Below are positions 41,046-52,448 of a DNA stretch of 64,000 nucleotides, one piece after another. How positions within the stretch are numbered: position 1 is the stretch's first letter; every line of letters starts with the position of its first letter. The DNA lies in the NCBI RefSeq assembly GCF_002305895.1, contig NZ_CP022203.1, positions 4,752,501 to 4,816,500 on the forward strand, given 5' to 3'. The DNA comes from Corallococcus macrosporus DSM 14697 (lineage in GTDB: Bacteria > Myxococcota > Myxococcia > Myxococcales > Myxococcaceae). The notes beneath the pieces are model-generated. The model saw only the letters and a list, made by a program, of their open reading frames with translations, was not told the DNA's origin and ran no database searches. The position numbers were made by a program, and so were the translations under genes.

Positions 41046-41828
41046 TCAGCGAACCGCGGGGTCCAGGTCCACGCTCACCGGACAGTGGTCCGAGCCGAGC
41101 ACACCTGGGTGGATGCCAGCCTTGCGCACGTAGGCCATGGCCGCCGGCGAGGCCAGGACATAGTCGATCCTCCAGCCGATGTTCTTCTCCCGGACGCCGG
41201 CCCGCTGACTCCACCACGAATAGTGGCCCCCGCCCTTGTTGAAGTGGCGGAAGGTGTCCACCCAGCCCGCACGAATCCAGCGGTCGAACTCCTCGCGCTC
41301 CTCGGGCCGGAAGCCGCTCGTCTCGCGGTTCTCCTTCGGCCGCGCCAGGTCGATTTCTTGATGCGCCGTGTTGAAGTCCCCCATCACCAGCACCCGGCCG
41401 CCGTCGCGCAGGGGCTTCTCCAGGCGCTCGAAGAGGCGCCGGTAGAAGGTCAGCTTGTAGGGGATGCGGCTGAGGTCCCGGTCCTTCCCGTTGCCGTTGG
41501 GGAAGTACCCGTTCACCACGGTGAGCTTGCCGAAGCGGGCGATCTGCAGGCGCCCCTCCACGTCCAGCTCTCCCACGCCGAGCACCGTCACGACCTCATC
41601 GGGCTCCAGGCGGCTGTACAGGCCGACGCCGCTGTATCCGGGCCGCTCCGCCGCCACGAAGTGCGTCTTCCACCGGGGCGGTGAGCGCACCTCGTCGGGG
41701 AGCTGGTCGGCGCGCGCGCGGACCTCCTGCAGACCTACGACTTGCGCCCGGCACCCCGCCAGCCAGGGCAGGAAGCCCTTGCGGTGCACCGAGCGCAGTC
41801 CGTTCACGTTCCACGAAACGACTCGCAC
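41046..41828 (-). CDS. xth: exodeoxyribonuclease III / AP endonuclease
   Basis: A 260-aa exonuclease III-family enzyme that cuts DNA at abasic sites in base-excision repair. Motifs: SWNVNGLRS, VGLQEVRA (metal-binding Glu), YSGVGLYSR, VMGDFNTAHQEIDL and the final LGSDHCPVSVDL. WRIDYVLAS contributes Asp. Length is normal. It is followed after 3 bp by plsC. Confidence 0.95.
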   Translation of the reverse strand: MRVVSWNVNGLRSVHRKGFLPWLAGCRAQVVGLQEVRARADQLPDEVRSPPRWKTHFVAAERPGYSGVGLYSRLEPDEVVTVLGVGELDVEGRLQIARFGKLTVVNGYFPNGNGKDRDLSRIPYKLTFYRRLFERLEKPLRDGGRVLVMGDFNTAHQEIDLARPKENRETSGFRPEEREEFDRWIRAGWVDTFRHFNKGGGHYSWWSQRAGVREKNIGWRIDYVLASPAAMAYVRKAGIHPGVLGSDHCPVSVDLDPAVR

Positions 41829-41909
41829 GGGGAAGGCTTATGGCCCGCCCCGTGCGGTATTTCCAGCCCCGACCGCACGCACGGGCGGTAGGGGCTGGGA
41901 GACTGCCTG

Positions 41910-43703
41910 CTACGGCTCGGCGGGGCTCGACGCGTTCTGCGGCTGACGCGCCGGGCGGAGGATGAAGTCCGCCGCGTTGTCGTTCGAGTCGTGGCCGTTG
42001 CCCAGCAGCGCGTCCGCGCCGTCGGTCATCGTCTCCACGGTCGAGGCGGCCGAGGCCTTGCGCTCGAAGCTGCCAGCCTCCGGCGGGTACCCGGGCACGG
42101 GCGTCCCCTCTGCCGCGTTCGCGCGGAGGTAGCCCACCGTGTCCACGACCAGCGGCGAGGAGAGGCCGTCGGACACCGCCAGCTCCGGGTAGCCGATGCG
42201 CACGTGGCCACCGTTGTTGTTGGCCGCCAGGTTCAGGGTGTTGTTCCAGTTCGCGTCACCCGCCACGGTGTTGCCACTCGTGGAGGCATAGCCACCGGAG
42301 ACGGCCAGGTAGTATCCCCGAGCCGGGATGATGGCGTCGTCGGGCAGCGTGAACGAGGCGTTGTAGTTGGCGCTGCTGTAGGCCTTGTACTGGATCTTCC
42401 AGTTGGAGATGTCCACCGGGCTCGACGTGGGGTTGTAGAGCTCGACGAACTCATCGCCCGCGCCACCCTCGCCCTCCACCGCGAACTCGCTGATGACGAT
42501 GTGGCCCGCGCCGCTGCCGCCGCCAGTCACCTGCACCGCCGCCGCGATGGACGAACCGTTCAGCGACGCCACGAGCTGGCCCTCGCCGCCCTCGGTGCCG
42601 GCGGCGAAGTCGAACTTGGCGGTCAGGCTGTTGGCCGGCACCGTCACCGTCGCCGGCACCGTGCCGAGCGAGGCGGGCTCCAGCGCGAGCTGGATGTCCG
42701 TGGCCTGCGCCGGGGGAACGTCCAGCTCCACCGTGAAGCTCTGCGTCTGACCCGCGCTCACAGAAATGACCTCGGGCGACAGCGTGGCCACTTCGGCGGC
42801 CTGATCCACCGCCAGCACCCGGACCGTGGCCTCGCGCGTGTCGTTGCCCAGCGTGGCCGTCAGCGTCGCCTTGTCCGTCTCCGGATCCGCGGCGAGGTCC
42901 GCCGTCACCGGCACCGTGGCGGAGCGCTCACCCGGGGCGATGCGCACCATGTTGCCCTGCACGCTCAGGACGGGGCTGGAGGAAGCGACCTCCACCCAGA
43001 CCTCCGCCGGAGCGTCCTCACGCAGGCGCACCGTCAGGACCTCGGGGAACGTGGCCCCCGTGGTGCCGGAGCGCGCGAAGGTGCCCGTCGGACCAAAGCT
43101 GTCCAGCGAGACCTGGACCGTGCCCGCATCCGTGCCAGCGTCGTCCTCGGTGCCCGCGTCGGTGCCGGAGTCGGGCTCACCGGAGCCGCCGTCCTCGTCC
43201 GTACCGGAGTCCGGCTCGCCAGAGCCGCCGTCCTCGTCCGTACCGGAGTCCGGCTCGCCAGAGCCGCCGTCCTCGTCCGTACCGGAGTCGGGCTCACCGG
43301 AGCCGCCGTCCTCTTCACCGGTGCCGGCGTCGTCCTCGCCCGTGCCGGCGTCCTCGGTGGTGCCGGCGTCGTCCTCGATGATGATGCCGCCGTCCTCTTC
43401 ACCCGTGCCGGCGTCGTCCTCGCCCGTGCCAGCGTCCTCGGTGGTGCCGGCGTCGTCCTCGATGATGCCGCCGTCCTCTTCACCGGTGCCGGCATCCTCG
43501 TCCGTGCCCGCGTCGCCCGTGGTGGGGCGGCAGGAGTTGTCACAGCGGTCGTCGTTGGTGCGATTGCCGTCGTCGCACAGCTCGCCAGACTCGACGCGGC
43601 CGTTGCCGCAAACAGGGCCGGGGGCGGGATCGTCGCCACAGGCGGACATGGAAAGGAGCAGCGCGGACAGCGGCGCCAGCAACTGCCGGTAGGACCAAGG
43701 CAT
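41910..43703 (-). CDS. Asp/Gly/Glu-repeat lipoprotein with Cys-rich repeat and lamin-tail domain
   Basis: A 597-aa surface lipoprotein (lipobox LSMSAC, Cys22). Residues 32-58 form the Cys-rich repeat common in myxobacteria (VCGNGRVESGELCDDGN to CDNSC). Residues 62-195 are acidic low-complexity tandem repeats, probably an extended stalk. A beta-sandwich region follows, with Calx-beta or Ig-like strands. The last part (about 400-580) is a lamin-tail-like domain (IVISEFAVEGEGGAGDEFVE, LYNPTSSPVDISNWKI). There is no MYXO-CTERM sorting tail, consistent with lipid anchoring. It is probably a surface or matrix protein. Confidence 0.85.
   Translation of the reverse strand: MPWSYRQLLAPLSALLLSMSACGDDPAPGPVCGNGRVESGELCDDGNRTNDDRCDNSCRPTTGDAGTDEDAGTGEEDGGIIEDDAGTTEDAGTGEDDAGTGEEDGGIIIEDDAGTTEDAGTGEDDAGTGEEDGGSGEPDSGTDEDGGSGEPDSGTDEDGGSGEPDSGTDEDGGSGEPDSGTDAGTEDDAGTDAGTVQVSLDSFGPTGTFARSGTTGATFPEVLTVRLREDAPAEVWVEVASSSPVLSVQGNMVRIAPGERSATVPVTADLAADPETDKATLTATLGNDTREATVRVLAVDQAAEVATLSPEVISVSAGQTQSFTVELDVPPAQATDIQLALEPASLGTVPATVTVPANSLTAKFDFAAGTEGGEGQLVASLNGSSIAAAVQVTGGGSGAGHIVISEFAVEGEGGAGDEFVELYNPTSSPVDISNWKIQYKAYSSANYNASFTLPDDAIIPARGYYLAVSGGYASTSGNTVAGDANWNNTLNLAANNNGGHVRIGYPELAVSDGLSSPLVVDTVGYLRANAAEGTPVPGYPPEAGSFERKASAASTVETMTDGADALLGNGHDSNDNAADFILRPARQPQNASSPAEP
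43158..43310 (-). repeat. 39-bp tandem repeat encoding DGGSGEPDSGTDE
   Basis: About 3.9 copies of a 13-residue unit (residues 132-182 of the lipoprotein) are nearly identical at DNA level, suggesting recent slippage or variable copy number. Confidence 0.9.
43314..43478 (-). repeat. 81-84-bp tandem repeat, two copies
   Basis: Two copies of a 27-28-residue unit beginning EDGGII (residues 76-102 and 103-130), the second with an extra isoleucine. They precede the 39-bp repeat array in the same protein. Confidence 0.85.
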
Positions 43704-43841
43704 GGGTAAAGAGTCTCCGTTGAAACTGGAAGAGCCCCCTGCATCCCATATCTGTCACCCACGACGCAATCAGGGCGGTGGATTCCGATTCCACTGGACT
43801 CAGCCCCGGCGCTGGAGCCGCCCGGCGGCGACGACCGACTG

Positions 43842-46800
43842 TCACGCTCGCGTCTCGGCGAGGATTTCCATGACGACCTCCGTCGTGGACCCCCGCCTCG
43901 CGGCCTGTTCGGCGTGACGCCGGGCCTCTTCCCGCTGCCCCAGCTTCCAGTGCATCTCCGCGATGTTCGACAGGATGGCGTGGGACATCCCCGGGTCGCC
44001 CGACTTGCCGGTGTGGCTGTCCACCGCCGACTCGTTGGCGGTGAAGGCCTTGTGGAACCAGTCGAGCGCCTCCGCGTGGCGGCCCAACACGTCCAGCGCG
44101 GCGCCGTACAGGTTGAGCAGGCGGGCGCGCCCCACCGCGTCACGCGCGATGCGGAGGGCCTGGTCGATGCGATCCAGCGCCGCGGTGGGGTCATCGCGCT
44201 CGAGCCACGCGACGCGCGCGTCGAAGAAGCGCACCTGCCCATCCTGGGGCGCATCGGCGAGCGCCGCGTCCGCCACCTGGCGCGCCTCCGTCAGGCGCCT
44301 GGCCTTCACCAGGGACCAGCCGAACTGAAGGCGAGAGAGCGTGGCCAGCCTCGTCATCTCCGCGTGGCGGCCCGCGTGGGCCGTGTTCCGGGCGAGCGCC
44401 CGCCCGAGCGCGGCGCACCGTGGGTCTCCGCGCAGCAGGCCCTGGAAAAGCAACTGGTACGCCAGCTCCGCGTCCGCCGCGCCCTCACACCCGGCCAGCG
44501 CCTCATACAGCCTGGGAAGCAGCCCACGGGACTCCCAGTACGGCCAGGCCAGCGTGAAGAAGCGCTGCCACCCCGTCCGGTGCCGCTCCAGGGGGACCTC
44601 CTGGGGCCAGAGGGGGCCCGCGGTGGCCACAGCGCTGGCGATGCGCTGCGCCGTCCACTGACGCACCGCGCTCGCCGCGCCCTCCGGCACGTCGGCGCTG
44701 AAGACGCTCGCGATGAACTCGCTTTCGCCATGCCGGGCCGCGTTGCCAGCCTTCACCGTCTCCTCGTCGGGCGCCCAGCCACCGCGCACCAGAGGGAGCA
44801 GGAGCCAGTCCGCGTCGGCGCCTCGCTGGGCGCGCGCGGACAGGAGCGCGGCCCGCAGCCGGGTGAGGCGCGCGTCGCCCACCACCGCGAGCGCGCGCGC
44901 CAGCACCGCGTCCCCCTCCCCCGGCGACGCGAGGTGCTGCTCCAGCAGGGGCACCGTGGCGTCCTCGTCCGCGCGGCCGACCTCCACGCGCGCCTGGAGC
45001 GCCAGCCGCGTGTCACGGGCGTCCACGAGGCCCAGCAGGCGCGCGTGGGCCTCCGCGTGGCCGCGCCGGGCCAGGGCGAGGAGGCCCGGCAGCCCCTGGT
45101 GGACGTCGCGCGCGGCCACGGCGAGCCACGCGCGCGCGCAGCCCTCCAGGTCGACGTCGAGCAGCTCCAGCGAGAGCCGGCCGGCGGCCTCATGCCCTTC
45201 CCGCTCGAGGAGGGACAGCACGTCGGCGCGGACGGCGGCGTCGCGGCGCGCGCGCGCCACCAGGTTCGGCATCGACATGCCCGCCTCCGCGGCGCTCAGC
45301 AGCTCGCGGAGCGTCCGCCCGGCGCGCGGCGCGTCCGCGGCGCGGAGGCGCGGCGCGGCGCCCCCGCCCGGGAGGACGTCGAGGACCTCGAGGCCGTCCT
45401 CGGTGTCGAGCGCGAGCAGGAAGGTCCGCGCGGGGGAACGGTGCGCGAAGGCCGCCGCGGCTTCTCGCAGGAGCGCGCGGCACACCCGGAGCTGCTCATA
45501 CGTGGCGCGCTGCTCCCGCGCGGCCTCCAGCGCCTGGGTCTGTCGCTCCTCGGCCAGGGAGGCCCCGGGGGCGCGCAGGGCCGGCGGCGGCGGCGCCACC
45601 GCACCGAGCGGCAGCCCCTCCGAGGTGTCAAACCCGAGCGACACGACGCTGCAGGCCGGCTGGCCGCGCACGCCGGCCCAGAGCCCCGTCATCCAGGTGA
45701 GGACGAGCCCCCCCAGGGGCGCGCGGCCCTCGCCGGAAGGGGCCCGGACACCGTCACGCGCCCACGCCTCCAGGTGGCCGAACAGCCACTCCCGCACGCG
45801 CGGGAGGAGCGCCTCGACGTACGCGGCGAAGGGCGCCGCGTCTATCTCCACGGACGACAGCGACAGCACCGTGTCGCGGGTGACGGCGGCGCCCTGCCTC
45901 CCCCGGAGGGTGAGGGCCCGGGGCCCGAGGCGGGAGGCATCCTCGCCCACCAGGAAGACCTCGCGCGCCGCTTCGCCCGCGACCTCCACCACGCGGCCGC
46001 GCGACGAGAAGGCCCAGGGCGCCGCGTCGCTCGTCGCGGCCCTCGGGGAGGGGCCCAGGTGCAGCTTGTGCGTGCCGCGCAGCGCCTCGCCCACCTCCAC
46101 CAGCCAGATCCACTCGTCCCGGGTCAGCGCGGCGGCCCCCTCGCGCGTGGCGACGAGCTCGAAGTCCACGTCGTCAACCCAGCGCCGCAAGGGGACGGGC
46201 CACGTGGGCTCGCTCACGTCGAAGAGGGCCAGGTGCCGCCCGGCGCGGACGAGGAGCCGCCCAGGCCCGGTGAAGCCGAGCTCGCCAATGCGGCTGGAGC
46301 CCGGCATGGCGAGCGGCGCCAGCCACTGCAACGTGTCGCCGGTGGCGCGGTAGAGGCCAATCGCCTCGCCGCTCGCGCAGGCCAGGAGCGCGCCTTGCGC
46401 GGCCATGGGGCCATCCCCCGCGAGGGGGCGCTGGAGCGTCGCTCGCGCCTGGCCCGCAGCGTCCAGCAGCACGAGCGTCGAGCCCACGGCCGCCACGACG
46501 CCGGACGCCACGGCGACGAGCTCGTCGATGCGGGGGCTGAACGTGGCGAGCGTCTTCGGCCCGCCGTCCGCGCGGTACTCGCGCAGCGTGCCCTCCTTGT
46601 CGGCCCCCCACCAGCTCCCATCGGGGCGCTCCACGAACGCGAGGAGGTACGCCCGCGCCGACGCCGCGTCCTCGTCTTCCAGCGGCGCAATCAGCGCCCG
46701 CGTGGCGGGCTCGACCGCGAGGACCCGCGCCGGCTCCAGCGGGAACGGGGAAGGCGTCAGCCGCTCGCAGGCGGCGCGGCTGGCGCGCACGGCCGCTTCG

Positions 46801-48224
46801 ACGGCCCGGTGCGCCCTCAGGAGGGGGCCCAGCTCCGGCGAGGCCTCCACATGGACGAGCAGGTGCTCACGGACCCCTTCGGCGAGCGCGGCGCGCAGCG
46901 TGGCGGCCGCCTGCGCCTGCCGCAGCAGCGCGAGCACCGCCAACGCCTCGCTTTCGGCATCGGCCTTGTCGACCAGGGGCAGCGCTTCATCGATGCGCCC
47001 GAGCCGGCCGAGCGCCAGCGCCCGCTCCGGGAGGGCGTCATGGCTGGCCACGCGCAGTACGTCCTCCCAGCGCCCGAGCGCGGTGAGGGCCCGCGCCTCC
47101 ATCCAGGACGGGCGGTCCGCCTCGGGGAGCTGCTCGACGAGGGCCAGCGCCGCGGCCCACTGCCCGGCGTCCAGCGCGTCCGAGGCCAGCGCGCGACAGA
47201 GGGCGGCGCGCGTCGGCGCGGCCACCTCGGGCCCCGCCAGGAGGCCGCTCAGCCGCTCGAAGCCGACGACACGCGCCAGGCCGGTGGCGTACCGGCGCTG
47301 ATCCTCCACGGTGGGGAGCGCGGCCAGGGTGGCCGCCACCTCCGCGGCGCCCGAGGGCGGCGGCGGGAGGTCCCCCGCCTCGAGCCCTTCGCCGGCCCTG
47401 AAGAACCCGACCAGGGCGGTGATGATGGCGGCCGGCGGCGGCCCACCGAACCGGGGGTGGGTGTGACCCGCGCTGAAGCGCACGTCGAAGTCCTCGCCCT
47501 CGAAGCGCGCGGTGACGTGCAGCGCCTTCCGGTCCACGCCGGCCCGGACGACCTGGGCACGGGACCAACCGCGGATGGAGGGCGGCCCGCCGTCCTCCCC
47601 CTCACCCTCCGGGTAGAAGAGGACCAGCGTGTCGCCCTCGAGGGACGCGCTCGGATAGGCGCTGCCGTAGCCGTGCTCCTTCCGGTGCTCCCGCAAGGGC
47701 CAGAGGGGGGCGCCTCGGGGGTGGCAGAAGGAGACGAGCTGGGCCTCGGCCCCGCTCATGGACACGAAGACGCCCACGGGCTGTGCGAAGCGCTCCGCCA
47801 GCAGGCGCGTGCCCAGCTCGATGGCGGTGGCGACGAGGGCGCGGTGGAGCTCGAGCCACCAGGCCAGGAAGGAGGCATTGCGCGCCGCATCGTGGAAGTA
47901 GAGCGGCGCGAGCGGCGTCCATTCCGCGGGCGGTGGGAGCGTCCGCTCCCCCCGGGACAGCGCGTCGAGCTCGTCGAGCCACGGCGTCAGCGAGACGAAG
48001 CCAGCGGCCGCCGAGGACCCCGTCACGTCAGGGTAGCGGTCCCATTCGGTGCCGAGCCAGACACCCACCCGCAGCCGGTCCTGGGTGGGGGCGAGCACGA
48101 TGACGCGCAGGTCGTCGGCGTGCACCTCGTCCGCGAGCCTCGCGGTGATGATGTCCAGCAGCTCGCTGGGCCAGGTGGCCGCGAAGGCGGGGCGCCGGGC
48201 GTGGTGAAGCGCGGGGAGTGCCAT
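43842..48224 (-). CDS. 1460-aa repeat protein of unknown function
   Basis: Not recognised as a whole. There is no signal peptide or membrane helix, so it is cytoplasmic. Residues about 1-300 form a globular region ending ITALVGFFRAGEGLE. Residues about 330-510 are helix pairs (TPR/HEAT-like, for example AAALALVEQLPEADRPSWME). Residues about 520-790 are beta-rich and read like a propeller (WWGADKEGTLREYRADGG, GRLLVRAGRHLALFDVSEPT). Residues about 1000-1200 are HEAT-like, and about 1340-1450 hold TPR repeats (GRHAEALDWFHKAF, LSNIAEMHWKLGQREEARRH). ATG 48224 fits better than 48257. It stands alone. The layout recalls scaffold proteins in bacterial signalling systems. Confidence 0.7.
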   Translation of the reverse strand: MALPALHHARRPAFAATWPSELLDIITARLADEVHADDLRVIVLAPTQDRLRVGVWLGTEWDRYPDVTGSSAAAGFVSLTPWLDELDALSRGERTLPPPAEWTPLAPLYFHDAARNASFLAWWLELHRALVATAIELGTRLLAERFAQPVGVFVSMSGAEAQLVSFCHPRGAPLWPLREHRKEHGYGSAYPSASLEGDTLVLFYPEGEGEDGGPPSIRGWSRAQVVRAGVDRKALHVTARFEGEDFDVRFSAGHTHPRFGGPPPAAIITALVGFFRAGEGLEAGDLPPPPSGAAEVAATLAALPTVEDQRRYATGLARVVGFERLSGLLAGPEVAAPTRAALCRALASDALDAGQWAAALALVEQLPEADRPSWMEARALTALGRWEDVLRVASHDALPERALALGRLGRIDEALPLVDKADAESEALAVLALLRQAQAAATLRAALAEGVREHLLVHVEASPELGPLLRAHRAVEAAVRASRAACERLTPSPFPLEPARVLAVEPATRALIAPLEDEDAASARAYLLAFVERPDGSWWGADKEGTLREYRADGGPKTLATFSPRIDELVAVASGVVAAVGSTLVLLDAAGQARATLQRPLAGDGPMAAQGALLACASGEAIGLYRATGDTLQWLAPLAMPGSSRIGELGFTGPGRLLVRAGRHLALFDVSEPTWPVPLRRWVDDVDFELVATREGAAALTRDEWIWLVEVGEALRGTHKLHLGPSPRAATSDAAPWAFSSRGRVVEVAGEAAREVFLVGEDASRLGPRALTLRGRQGAAVTRDTVLSLSSVEIDAAPFAAYVEALLPRVREWLFGHLEAWARDGVRAPSGEGRAPLGGLVLTWMTGLWAGVRGQPACSVVSLGFDTSEGLPLGAVAPPPPALRAPGASLAEERQTQALEAAREQRATYEQLRVCRALLREAAAAFAHRSPARTFLLALDTEDGLEVLDVLPGGGAAPRLRAADAPRAGRTLRELLSAAEAGMSMPNLVARARRDAAVRADVLSLLEREGHEAAGRLSLELLDVDLEGCARAWLAVAARDVHQGLPGLLALARRGHAEAHARLLGLVDARDTRLALQARVEVGRADEDATVPLLEQHLASPGEGDAVLARALAVVGDARLTRLRAALLSARAQRGADADWLLLPLVRGGWAPDEETVKAGNAARHGESEFIASVFSADVPEGAASAVRQWTAQRIASAVATAGPLWPQEVPLERHRTGWQRFFTLAWPYWESRGLLPRLYEALAGCEGAADAELAYQLLFQGLLRGDPRCAALGRALARNTAHAGRHAEMTRLATLSRLQFGWSLVKARRLTEARQVADAALADAPQDGQVRFFDARVAWLERDDPTAALDRIDQALRIARDAVGRARLLNLYGAALDVLGRHAEALDWFHKAFTANESAVDSHTGKSGDPGMSHAILSNIAEMHWKLGQREEARRHAEQAARRGSTTEVVMEILAETRA

Positions 48225-48362
48225 GCGCACGCAACAAACCACGGGCCCCCGACCCACGGAAGACGCGCCGGTGCCCCACGACAGGCCGCGGGCCAGCAGC
48301 CGCCGCGCCAGCGTCCACGGCGCGAAGGCGGCTGACCGGGCTGGAGGCCGTGGAGCGCCTTC

Positions 48363-49331
48363 TCAGCGGGGAGGCACCGGAGCGTGCTCCCCCACCGCGT
48401 GGGGCGGCTCCAGGCCGTGGTCCACGAGGAAGACGCGGACCGCCTCGGCGATCTCCGCCCCCGCCTCCAGGAGGCCGGCGTGCCCCGCGTCATCCACCCG
48501 CATCCAATGCGCGTGCGGCATGATGTGACGCATCCGCTCCATTTCGCCCAGCGGGACGAGCAGGTCGTTGCTGGCGGCGACGATGAGCGTGGGGACCTGC
48601 ACGGTGCTGGCCACGTCCCAGGCGTGGCCTTCCACCATGCCCCGGAGCGTGTACCAGTACGCCTTGGGGCTCATCCGCCGCAGCGCGCGCATGAACTCGT
48701 CGATGTCCGCCCTGGGGGCCCGCGCCCGGAGCGCGCCCACCATGCGGCCCAGCGGGTAGGCGAAGCGGCTGGCCATCACCGCGTGCGCCAGGGGCGCCGT
48801 CAGCGGCAGCGTGGGCGTGGCCAGCTTGAGCATGCCCCGGGTGGCGGCCAGGAAGGCGCGGGCGGCGGCGGTGTCCGAGCCCGAGCCGAAGGCCCCCGGC
48901 GCCCCGGCGATGAGCGTCATGGACGGCACCAGGTCCGGCCGCCGCCGGTACAGGTCCAGCAGGACGCGCACGCCCATGGAGTACGCCACGTGGTGCGGCG
49001 GGCGCCCGTCGCCCCGGGCCATCACCGCCTCGGTGACGCGCTCCAGGTCGCCCACGTGCACCGGGATGCGGTAGCCGTCCGCCTGGGACTCGTCGCTGCT
49101 GCCGTGGCCACGGTAGTTCCAGTGCACCACCCGGTGGTCCTGCTCCAGGTTGCCCACCAGGTAGCGCCAGAAGTTCTCCGAGGAGCCAATCCCGTTCGTC
49201 AGCAGCACCGTGGGGCGGCTCGCCAGGTCGGTGTCGGCGGAGGCCTCCCGGAGGTTGCCGAAGTGGGTATGCCAGGCGACCCGGGTACCATCCGGGGCAG
49301 TCACAAAGCGCGTGGTGCGACGGTAGGGCAT
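48363..49331 (-). CDS. alpha/beta-fold hydrolase
   Basis: A 322-aa alpha/beta hydrolase. The oxyanion-region NGIGSS follows the first strands, HWNYRGHGSSD is typical of the esterase/lipase-like group, and the nucleophile elbow reads AYSMG, giving the catalytic Ser with the first Gly replaced by Ala. Asp in ASNDLLVP and His in DAGHAGLLE complete the triad. Substrate is unknown. A GGAGG ribosome-binding site precedes ATG 49331. Confidence 0.87.
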   Translation of the reverse strand: MPYRRTTRFVTAPDGTRVAWHTHFGNLREASADTDLASRPTVLLTNGIGSSENFWRYLVGNLEQDHRVVHWNYRGHGSSDESQADGYRIPVHVGDLERVTEAVMARGDGRPPHHVAYSMGVRVLLDLYRRRPDLVPSMTLIAGAPGAFGSGSDTAAARAFLAATRGMLKLATPTLPLTAPLAHAVMASRFAYPLGRMVGALRARAPRADIDEFMRALRRMSPKAYWYTLRGMVEGHAWDVASTVQVPTLIVAASNDLLVPLGEMERMRHIMPHAHWMRVDDAGHAGLLEAGAEIAEAVRVFLVDHGLEPPHAVGEHAPVPPR

Positions 49332-49417
49332 GCCACCTCCAACCATGCGGCGCCCGGGCCAGGGGCGCAAGCATCAACCTGCCCCACCGGGCGCGGGGCG
49401 GGGTATGAGGGGGCGCC

Positions 49418-50200
49418 ATGCTCTGCGTCGACGTGGAACGGTTCGATATCACCCCTGCCCTGGCCCACTACGCCGAGCACGGCTACGCGAGGCTGGGACG
49501 CGTGCTGGGTGACGCGGGCCTGGAGGCGCTCCGAGAGCGGGCCGACGACCTGATGCTCGGCCGCGTCGTCCACCCCGGCCTCTTCTTCCAGCCCGACGCC
49601 GCCACCGGCCGCTACGAGGACGCCCCCCTGGGCCTGGGCTGGCAGGGGCCGTCGCTGGACTACCGCAAGCTGGAGAAGTTGGAGAAGGACCCGCGCTTCC
49701 TGGCGTGGCTGGAGAACCCGCTGTTCGAACGCGTGGCCCGGGCCTTCCTCCCCGGGGACATCGTCCTCTACCGCGCCATCCTCTTCCACAAGGGGCAGGC
49801 GGGTGGCAGCAACCTGCCCTGGCACCAGGATGGCGGCAGGCTGTGGGGCATCACCCGCGAACCGGAGCTCCAGATATGGACCGCCCTGGATGACGCGCCC
49901 GAGGACGGCGGCTGCCTGGAGGTCATCCCCGGCAGCCACCGGGGCGGCCTGGTGACGGCGCTGGGCGGCGTGGTGCCCCCGGACGCGGTGGCGGCGGCCC
50001 ACGCGGAGGCCCGCGCCGTGCCCCTGCCAGCCCGGGCGGGTGAGGCCCTCCTCATCCACAACCACCTCTGGCACCGCTCCGGCCGCGGGCGCCCGGGCCT
50101 GCGCCGCCGCGCCTTCTCCGCCTGCTACATGGACGCGGACGTGCGCTGCGTGCGCAAGAAGAAGGCCCCGCGCGTCTTCCCGCCCGTGTTCCGCCGCTGA
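49418..50200 (+). CDS. phytanoyl-CoA dioxygenase (PhyH) family protein
   Basis: A 260-aa Fe(II)/2-oxoglutarate oxygenase. The metal ligands are visible: WHQDGG (H-x-D) and the distal His in IHNHLWHRSG. A conserved Arg of the RPGLRRRAFS segment would bind 2-oxoglutarate. Family members hydroxylate acyl chains or small metabolites; the substrate here is unknown. It is divergent from the hydrolase and convergent with the histidine kinase, leaving only 2 bp. Confidence 0.85.
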   Translation: MLCVDVERFDITPALAHYAEHGYARLGRVLGDAGLEALRERADDLMLGRVVHPGLFFQPDAATGRYEDAPLGLGWQGPSLDYRKLEKLEKDPRFLAWLENPLFERVARAFLPGDIVLYRAILFHKGQAGGSNLPWHQDGGRLWGITREPELQIWTALDDAPEDGGCLEVIPGSHRGGLVTALGGVVPPDAVAAAHAEARAVPLPARAGEALLIHNHLWHRSGRGRPGLRRRAFSACYMDADVRCVRKKKAPRVFPPVFRR

Positions 50201-50202
50201 AG

Positions 50203-52263
<2,061 letters not shown>

Positions 52264-52448
52264 CCGGTCGCCCTGCTCCGTGGCCCCAAACACACGGGGT
52301 GAAATACTACGGTGCTGTAGCACGGCATTTCCAGCGGATGACACAGGGAGCGGGCGGGGTCGAAAACACCCCACGACACCGCAAGGACGTGTGGGCCCGA
52401 GGGCAAACGAGGGCTCGCGGGGTGGCGCGCCGGCGCTATCCTCCGCGT

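Noticed and set aside
43914-48335. A 1473-codon open frame on the plus strand, opposite the 1460-aa protein
   Set aside because: The minus strand has the better start, ordinary amino-acid composition and recognisable TPR/propeller patterns; the plus frame is Arg/Gly/Ala-rich shadow.
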